Shown here: positions 1 to 9,400 of the stretch, piece by piece | How the letters are laid out: every line of letters starts with the position of its first letter | Numbering within the stretch: position 1 is the stretch's first letter | Source of the DNA: Streptomyces spiroverticillatus | GTDB taxonomy: Bacteria > Actinomycetota > Actinomycetes > Streptomycetales > Streptomycetaceae | Direction of reading: 5' to 3' | Length of the DNA stretch: 34,762 nucleotides | Assembly: GCA_014650415.1 (NCBI GenBank) | Contig: BMUX01000040.1 | Span: forward strand, 1-34,762 | Made by a program: the position numbers and the translations under genes | The notes under the pieces: model-generated | What the model was told of the DNA's origin: nothing | Seen by the model: only the letters and a program-made list of their open reading frames with translations | The model's database searches: none

Positions 1-460
1 CTGGACGCGGCGATGGCCACCGACGCACCCCACCTCGTCCCCCTCGGCCGCCTCGCTGCCGGTCCCGGTGCTCGGCTGCGCGGTGAGGTGCCCACCATGT
101 TCCGTGGGCTGGTGCGCGGCGGACGGCGGATGGCCGCCACCACCGCGGCGGGGGCCGGGACGGCCGTCGCGCTGGCCGCCCGGCTGTGGGAGCTGCGGGA
201 GGCGGACCGTCTGCGTACCGTCGTCGAGATGGTCCGTAACGAAGCCGCGTCCGTCCTCGGACACGCCTCCGCGCAGACCATCGGCGCGGACCGCGACTTC
301 CACGACCTCGGGCTCGATTCCCTCACGGCGTTGGAGCTGCGCAACCGGCTGACCGAGGCAACCGGCCTGCGGTTGCCCGCCACCCTCGTCTTTGACCACC
401 CCACCCCCACCGCGCTCGCCACGCACCTCCTCGCCGAACTGCTCGACGAGAACGGAGCGG
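1..460 (+). other. KR C-terminal tail and ACP of the preceding module
   Basis: Residues 1-45 resemble the end of a ketoreductase (a VPxMFRGLVRG motif before the linker). An acyl carrier protein follows at about 181-450, with the GLDSL motif; the phosphopantetheine Ser codon is at 319-321. This shows that the first protein contains at least three modules. The catalytic part of this KR is outside the window, so its activity cannot be judged. Confidence 0.9.
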
Positions 461-3400
461 TGCGCCTGCCCGCGGCGGTGGCCACCGCGGCCGCCGACGA
501 CCCGATCGCCATCGTCGGCATGGCCTGCCGACTGCCCGGCGGTGTCGACTCGCCCGAGGACCTGTGGGAACTCGTCCGTGAAGGCCGGGAAGGGATCGCC
601 GACTTCCCCATCGACCGGGGCTGGGACCTGGACACTCTCCTGGGCGAAGGACTCGGTCCGGACGGACGGGGCCGCAGCGCCACCGCCAAGGGCGGTTTCC
701 TGCACGGAGTGGCCGAGTTCGACGCGGGGTTCTTCGGGATCTCGCCGCGCGAGGCCCTCGCCATGGACCCGCAGCAGCGCCTGCTCCTGGAGACCTCCTG
801 GGAGGCCATCGAGCGCGCCGCCATCGACCCGGCCGCTCTGCGCTCCACCGCGACCGGGGTGTTCGTCGGCACCGGCGGCCAGGACTACGTCACCCTCGTG
901 ATGAACTCCCCCGACGACATCGAGGGCCACGCCAGCACCGGTCTCGCGGCGAGCGTGGTCTCGGGCCGCGTGTCGTACACCTTCGGGTTCGAGGGCCCGG
1001 CCGTGACCGTGGACACCGCCTGCTCGTCCTCCCTGGTGGCCATGCACCTGGCCGCCCAGTCCCTGCGCAGCGGCGAGTCCACACTCGCCCTCGCCGGCGG
1101 CGTCACCGTGATGTCGTCCTCGATGGGATTCCCCGGCTTCACCCGGCAGGGCGGCCTCGCCACCGACGGGCGCTGCAAGGCGTACGCGGACGCCGCCGAC
1201 GGCACCGGCTGGTCCGAGGGCGTCGGCGTGGTCGTCATGGAACGGCTCTCGGACGCCCGCCGCAACGGCCACCAGGTCCTGGCACTCGTACGCGGCTCGG
1301 CCATCAACCAGGACGGTGCCTCCAACGGCCTCACCGCCCCCAACGGGCCCGCCCAGCAGCGCGTCATCCGGCAGGCCCTCGCCAACGCGGGTCTGACGGC
1401 CGCCGACGTCGACGTGGTGGAAGGACACGGCACCGGCACCACCCTCGGCGACCCGATCGAGGCACAGGCCCTGCTGGCCACCTACGGTCAGGAGCGCGGC
1501 GAGGACGGGCAGCCCCTGCTGCTCGGCTCGCTCAAGTCGAACATCGGGCACACCCAGGCCGCAGCCGGTGTCGCCGGAGTGATCAAGATGGTCATGGCCA
1601 TGCGCCACGACGCCGTGCCGCGCACCCTGCACGTGGACGCACCCTCCACGCACGTCGACTGGTCGGGCGGCGACGTGCGGCTGGTCACGGAGGACGTGCC
1701 GTGGCCGGACGCCGACCGGCCGCGCCGGGCCGCCGTGTCGGCGTTCGGGATCAGCGGCACCAACGCGCACACGATCATCGAGCAGGCCCCGCCCGCCGAG
1801 GAGCCGGCCGGTGCACCGGCCGCGGTGCCCGGCGCCGACCGGGGCGCGCGACCGGCCGGGGAACCCGCCGTGCTGCCGTGGGTGGTGTCCGGCAGGACCG
1901 AAGCCGCACTCGCGGCACAGACCGACCGGCTGACCCCGTCGGCCGCCGAGCTGCCCGCGCTCGACGTCGCGTACTCGCTGGCCGCGGGACGCGGCACGTT
2001 CGAGCACCGGGCCGTGCTGGTGGACGGCGCCGAGATCGCTCGCGGGGCGGCCGGGGAAAGCCGGGTCACGGCCGTGCTGTTCTCCGGGCAGGGCTCCCAA
2101 CGACTGGACATGGGAAGAGAGTTGTACGCACGCTTCCCCGTCTACGCCGAAGCTTTCGACGCGGTGTGCGCGGCCCTGGACGAGCACCTCGACCACCCTG
2201 TCCGCACCGTCGTGTGGGGCGAGGACCCCGCGGCGCTGAACAGCACGGAGTACGCCCAGGCGGGTCTGTTCGCCGTGGAGGTGGCGCTGTTCCGGCTCGT
2301 CGAATCGCTGGGTGTACGAGCCGAGTTCGTGGCCGGTCACTCGGTGGGCGAGATCGCCGCCGCGCACGTCGCCGGGGTGTTCGCTCTCGCCGACGCGTGT
2401 GCGCTCGTCGCGGCGCGCGGCCGGCTGATGCGGGACCTGCCCGAGGGCGGCGCCATGCTGGCCGTACAGGCGACCGAAGAGGAGGTGCGGACGCTGCTGC
2501 TCGACGGCGACGCCGTACCGGACGATGCCGGACCGGTGTCGATCGCAGCCGTCAACGGGCCCAATTCGGTGGTCGTTTCCGGCGCGGCCGACGCAGTGGC
2601 ACGGGTCGGCGCGCACTTCGGGGCCGAAGGCCGCAAGGCGACCCCGCTGCGCGTGTCGCACGCCTTCCACTCACCACTGATGGACCCGATGCTGGAGGAG
2701 TTCCGGGCCGTGGCCGCCCGAGTCGCCTTCGCCGAACCGCAGTTGGCGTTCGTGTCGAACCTGACCGGCGCCGTCGCGGAGCCGGGCCTGGTCTCCACCC
2801 CGGACTACTGGGTGCGGCACGTCCGCGACACCGTCCGCTTCGCCGACGGGATCGGCGCCCTGCGCGACGCCGGGGTGTCCGCCTTCCTCGAACTGGGCCC
2901 CGACAGCACCCTCACCGCCGCCGTCCGCACCGTCCTCGACGCCCAGGACGCCGCCTGCGTCGCCGTGCCCGCCCTGCGCGCCGGGCGGCCCGAGGAGCGG
3001 GCCCTGGTCGACGGCCTCGCCCGACTGCACGTCGAGGGAGTGCGCGTCGACTGGGCGCGGCTCTTCGACGGCACCGGTGCCCGGCCCGTCGACCTGCCCA
3101 CGTACGCCTTCCAGCGCGACCGGCACTGGCCGCGTACCGGCCCCGCCGTACGACCCGGGGCCCCCGCGGCCGACCCGGCCGACGCGGAGTTCTGGACGGC
3201 GGTCGAGGGCCAGGACCTGGCCGCCCTGGCCACCGACCTCGACGTGGACGGCGAAGCGCTCGGTGCCGTGCTGCCGGCGCTGTCGAACTGGCGCCGCCAC
3301 CGTCGTGACCAGGCACTGCTCGACGCCCTGAGGTTCCACGAGGTGTGGCAGCCGATGCGTGAGACGGCGGGCGGCGCACCCGCCGGCACCTGGCTCGTGG

Positions 3401-6400
3401 TCATGCCCGCGGCAGCCGCGGACGACAGCTGGACCGCCTCGGTGCGGGAAGCGGCCGGGCCCCAGGCCCTGCACCTGACCGTCGACCCGTTGGCCGACCG
3501 GGCCACTGTGGTCGCTCAACTGAAGCAACTCCCCTCTCCCGACGCTGGTTTCGCGGGGGTGCTCGCCCTGCCCGCTCCGGCCGCGACCGCCGTCGTGGCG
3601 ACCGCCGAACTCTTCCGGGCCCTGGCCGACGCCGGGATCGCGGCACCCCTGTGGTGTGCCACCCGGGGCGCGGTCTCCGTGGCCCGGACCGAAGACCTGC
3701 CCTGCCCCGAACAGGCGGGCGTCTGGGGACTCGGCCGGGTGGCCGCCCTGGAGCACCCGCAGCGCTGGGGCGGTCTCATCGACCTGCCGGACACGCTCAG
3801 CGCACGGGCCGCCGGCCGGCTTGCCGCCGTCCTGGCCGGTACCGGCGGGGAGGACCAGGTCGCGGTGCGCGACACGGCCGTGTACGTACGACGGCTGGTC
3901 CCCGCACCGGCCGGTTCACCGGACGCGGGCTGGCAGCCCGCCGCCGCGCACCCCGACGGCACGGTGCTGATCACCGGCGGTACCGGCGGCCGGGGCAGCA
4001 GCACGGCCCGCTGGCTCGCGGCCGAGGGCGTACGCCGTCTGCTGCTCGTCGGCCGTCGCGGTCCCGACGCGCCCGGCAGCGCCGCGCTCGTCGCCGACCT
4101 GCGTGCCATGGGTGCCGAGGCCACCGTCGTGGCCTGCGACACCGCCGACCGCGACGCGCTGGCAGCCGTACTGGCCGACATTCCCGAAGCGCACCCGCTC
4201 ACGGCCGTGGTCCACGCGGCCGCCGCCGTTGACGACGGGGTCCTCGACGACCTGACACAGGACCGGCTGACCGCCGTACACCGGGCCAAGGTGCTGAGCG
4301 CACTGCACCTGGACGAACTGACCCGTGACGCCGACCTGTCGGCGTTCGTGCTCTTCTCGTCCGTGGCGGGCGCCGTCGGCACTCCCGGACGGGCGGCCGT
4401 CGCCGCCGCGAACGCCGTCCTTGACGCGCTCGCCCAGCAGCGCCACGCCCGGGGCCTGCCCGCGACTTCGCTCGCCTGGGGCGCCTGGATGGACGGCGAG
4501 CCCGCCGCGTCCGAGACACAGGCGGGCGGCGCCGCACGAGGCACGGGCGTCCCCGCCATGGCCGAGCCCCGGAGCGGCACGGCCACCGACGAGACGCAGC
4601 CGCGAAGCGCCGCTGCGACCGGGACACCGACGCGAAGCGCTGCCGCAGCCGCCGCCTCCCCGGCGCAGACCGCAGGCACCGCCCGGCGCACCGGCGTCCC
4701 GGCCGTGCATCCCGAGCTCGCGGTCGCCGCCCTGCGCCAGGCCGTCACCCGGCCCACCCCCACCCTGATCGTGCTGGACCTGGGCCAGCCGCAGGTCCTG
4801 GACACCCTCGTCGGGCTGCGCGGCAACCCACTGCTGGCCGAACTTCCCGCCGCCCGGCGGGCCATCGCCGACGCCAAGACGGCCCGCGAGGACATCACCT
4901 CGCAGGCGCACGAACTCACCCTCAGGCTGCGGGCCCTGCCCGCCGCCGAGCGCCTTACCCTCCTCACCGACCTGGTGCGCACCCACGTCGCGACGGTCCT
5001 CGGCCACAGCGGCAAGGCGGCCGTCTCCGCCGAACGCAAGTTCCGCGACCTCGGGTTCGACTCGCTCACCGCCGTCGAACTCCCCGCCCGCCTCAACCTG
5101 GCCACCGGACTCAAGCTGTCCGCCACGGCCGTCTACGACTACCCGACCGCCACCGGCCTCGCCGCGCACCTGCTCGCCGAACTCCTCGGCGGACAACAGT
5201 CGGACGGCGCGTCCGCCGACGTGACCCGGGTCGCCCTCGACGACGACCCGATCGCCATCGTCGGCATGGCCTGCCGGCTGCCCGGCGGCATCCGCACGCC
5301 CGAGGAGCTGTGGCAACTGGTCTCCACCGGCGGCGACGGCATCGAACCGTTCCCCACCGACCGGGGCTGGGACCTGAAGACCCTCGGCGCGGGAGACCCC
5401 GAAGGACGAGGCCGCAGCGCCACCATGAAGGCCGGATTCGTCGCCGGTGTCGCCGACTTCGACGCGGGCTTCTTCGGGATCTCCCCGCGCGAGGCCCTCG
5501 CCATGGACCCGCAGCAGCGCCTGCTCCTGGAAACCTCCTGGGAGGCCGTCGAGCGGGCCGGCATCGCGCCCGACTCCCTGCACGGCAGCCGCACCGGGGT
5601 GTTCGTCGGCACCAGCGGCCTGGACTACGCGACGCTGATGATGAACTCCCGGGAGGACATCGGTGGCCACGCGGGCACCGGCCTCGCTTCCAGCGTGCTG
5701 TCCGGCCGCATCTCGTACACCCTCGGACTCGAAGGCCCCGCGGTCACCGTCGACACCGCCTGCTCCTCCTCCCTGGTGGCCCTGCACTCCGCCGCCCAGG
5801 CACTGCGCGGCGGTGAGTGCTCGCTCGCCCTGGCCGGGGGAGTCACCGTGATGGCGACCCCCGTCGGCTTCGCGGGCATGACCATCCAGGGCGGCCTCGC
5901 CGCCGACGGCCGCTGCAAGGCGTACTCGGACGCGGCCGACGGCACCAACTGGTCCGAGGGCGTGGGCATGCTCGTCCTGGAACGCCTCTCCGACGCCCGC
6001 GCCCACGGGCACGAGGTGCTGGCGCTGGTACGCGGCTCCGCCGTCAACCAGGACGGTGCCTCCAACGGCATCACCGCCCCCAACGGCCCTTCCCAGCAGC
6101 GCGTCATCCGCCAGGCCCTCGCCGCGGCCGGCCTGACCGCCGCCGACGTCGACGCCGTCGAGGGCCACGGCACCGGCACCGCCCTCGGGGACCCGATCGA
6201 GGCGCAGGCCCTGCTGGCCACCTACGGACGGGGCCGCGACCCCGAGCGGCCGCTGCTCCTCGGCTCGCTGAAGTCCAACATCGGGCACGCCCAGGCCGCC
6301 GCAGGTGTGGCCGGCGTGATCAAGACCGTCCTCGCGCTGCGGCACGGCGTCCTGCCCAAGTCCCTGCACATCGACGAGCCCTCCACGCACGTCGACTGGA

Positions 6401-9400
6401 CCGCCGGGGCGATCGACCTGCTCACCGAGGCCCGGTCGTGGCCCGAGGTGGGCCGCCCCCGGCGGGCGGGCGTCTCCTCGTTCGGGATCAGCGGCACCAA
6501 CGCCCACACGATCATCGAGCAGGCCCCGCCCGCGGAACTCCCCGACCCGGCGTGCGAAGCGCCGTCGGTGAAGACCACCGCCGTGCCGTGGCCGGTGTCG
6601 GGTGCCACCCCCGCGGCCCTGGACGAGCAGCTCGCCCGCCTCACCGAGGACGTAGCGGGCCGCGACCCCCTCGACGTCGGCCACTCCCTCGCCACCACCC
6701 GCACCGCCCTCGCGCACCGCGCGGTACTCCTCGACGGCACGGAGGTCGCCCGCGGCGAGGCGGCCGGTCACTCCACCGCCTTCCTGTTCTCCGGACAGGG
6801 CGCGCAGCGGCTCGGCATGGGCCGTGCACTCCACGCCCGCTTCCCGGTGTTCGCCGACGCCTTCGACGCCGTGTGCGCGGAACTCGACCCGCGCCTGGAA
6901 CGACCGCTGCGCGAGGTGATCTGGGGCACCGACTCCGAGTCGGCCGACGGGACGGCGTACGCCCAGACCGGGCTGTTCGCCGTGGAGGTGGCCCTGTTCC
7001 GACTGCTCGGGTCACTGGGCGTACGTCCGGACTTCGTCGCGGGGCACTCCGTCGGCGAGATCGCCGCCGCCCACGTGGCCGGGGTGCTGTCGCTGGCCGA
7101 CGCGTGCACACTGGTCGCGGCGCGCGGCCGGCTGATGCAGGCGCTGCCCGAGGGCGGTGCGATGCTCGCCGTACAGGCGACGGAAGAGGAAGTCGGGCCG
7201 CTGCTGGGCGAGTCGCTCTCGATCGCGGCGGTCAACGGCCCGTCCTCCGTGGTCGTGTCCGGCGCCGAGGACCAAGTGGACTCCGTGCGGGCCCACTTCG
7301 CGGCACTGGAGCGCAAAACGACCCGGCTGCGGGTCTCGCACGCCTTCCACTCCCCGCTGATGGACCCGATGCTCGACGACTACCGGGCCGTCGTGACGAC
7401 ACTCGCCTTCGCCGAGCCGCAGATCCCGCTCGTCTCCACCCTCACCGGCGCAGCGGCTTCGGCCGAACAGCTCCGCGACCCCGCGTACTGGGGCAGGCAC
7501 GTGCGTGAGCCCGTCCGCTTCGCCGACGCGGTGCACACCCTGCGCGACGCCGGGGCCTCCGCCTTCCTGGAGGTGGGGCCCGACGGCACCCTCGCAGCCC
7601 TGACCCCGCAGAACCTCACAGAGGACGCCGAGAGCTGTGTCTGCGTCTGCGCGCTGCGGGCCGCCAGGCCCGAGGAGGACGCCCTGATCACCGCCCTGGC
7701 CCAGCTGTACGTCAGCGGTGTGGCAGTCGACTGGCCGCGGCTCTTCGACGGCACCGGCGCCCGCCGCACCCCGCTGCCCACCTACGCCTTCCAGCGTGAC
7801 CGGTACTGGCCGCGCCCCGCGCCCCTGTCCGGGGACGTGACCTCGGCCGGGCTCGTGCCCGCCGAACACCCCCTGCTCGGCGCGGCCGTCCCGCTCGCCG
7901 GCGCCGACGGCGTGCTGTTCACCAGCAGGCTGTCCCTCCGCGTCCACCCGTGGCTGCTCGACCACCGCGTCGACGGCAGTGCCCGCTTCCCCGACACCGC
8001 CTTCCTCGAACTCGCCGTCCAGGCGGGCGACCAGGTCGGCTGCAGCCACCTGAAGGAGTTCGCCGTCACCGCGCCGCTGCTGCTCGACGGCGCCGAACCG
8101 GTCGTCCAGGTGTGGGTCGGCGCCCCCGACGGGGACAGCGGGGACCGCACGGTCGCCTGCTACGCGCGGCCCCACGACGCGGCCGGCGACGCACCGTGGA
8201 CCCGGCACGCCACCGGCACCCTGACCGCGCGGCCGTTCACCGCACCGGCGGCCCCGCTGGTGTGGCCGCCGACCGGCGCAGCCGCCGTCGACCTCGAAGG
8301 CTTCTACGGGTCAGGCGCACCCGGGCCCGTCTTCCAGAACCTCACCGCCGCCTGGCTGCACGGTGAGGAAGTCTTCGCCGAAGTACGGCTGACGGACGAG
8401 GCCGCCGACGACGCCCGCTACTTCGGCCTGCACCCGGCACTGTCCGCCGCGGCCCTGCACGGCGCCGTCCTGCTCGGCATCGGCGCCGAGGACCGGCTGC
8501 CAGGCCCGCGGGCCTGGAGGGACGCCACCTTGCACGCGGGCGGCGCCTCGGTGCTGCGGGTCCGGCTGACCCGGTCCGGCGAGGACACGGTCCTCATCGG
8601 CGCGTACGACGCCGAAGGTGCCCCCGTCCTGTCCGCCGCCTCGGTCGCCCTGGCCGCCGAGGAGGACATGACCGGACCGGCCAGCTCGAACGAACACGCA
8701 CCGCTGTTCCACGTGGAGTGGATCGCCGCCGACACCGAGAGCGCCCCTTCCCGGGAGCCGCGCGCCCTCACCCTCGGCGCCGACGACCCCTACGGCCTCG
8801 GCGCCCGCGCCACCTCCCTCGCCGAACTCGCGGCGTCCGGCGGCCAGTCGCCCGACCTGGTCGTGGTTCCCCTGCCCGCCTGCACCGGCGGCGAGGTGCC
8901 GGAGGCCGTCCACGCGCTGACGGGCCGGGTACTGGCCCTGGTGCAGGAGTGGCTCGACAATGAGCGGTTCGCCGCCTCCCGTCTCGTCTTCGTCACCCGC
9001 CGGGCAGTCCGCGCCGCCGCCGACGACACCGTGACCGACCTTTCGGGCGGGTCCGCGTGGGGGCTGGTGCGCTCGGCGAACTCCGAGCACCCCGACCGGT
9101 TCGTCCTCCTCGACACGGAGGAGGACACGGACGTCGCCGACGCCCTCACCCACCTTTCGGGACCCCTTGCCGCCGGCGAGGCCCAGTTCGCCGTACGCGG
9201 CGGAACACTGCACGTCGGCCGGCTCGCCCGGCTGGCCACGGCCCCGAGCCTGCTGCCGCCCGCCGGAGCGGGATGGCGGCTCGACCTGCCCGAGGGCGGC
9301 GGCGCCGACGAGCTGCGGCTCGTGCCCTGCTCCGACGGGGCCCGGCCGCTCGCCGAGGGCGAGGTGCGCGTCGCCGTCACGGCGGCCGGCCTCACCCGCG

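Larger units (their letters stand above)
496..5190 (+). other. Penultimate module: KS-AT(malonyl)-KR(inactive)-ACP
   Basis: KS is about 496-1790 with active Cys codon 1021, and His codons 1426 (GHGTGT) and 1549 (KSNIGH). AT is about 2068-3000: active Ser codon 2341 in GHSVGE, HAFH at 2659-2670, so malonyl-CoA is predicted. The post-AT region (about 3180-3320, FWTAVEG and SNWRRHRR) is the type seen in modules without DH. KR follows, then ACP at about 4951-5190 with Ser codon 5062. The ACP helix after the Ser reads AVELPARL instead of the usual AVELRNRL. With the KR dead (see separate entry), the beta position should stay a ketone. Confidence 0.9.
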
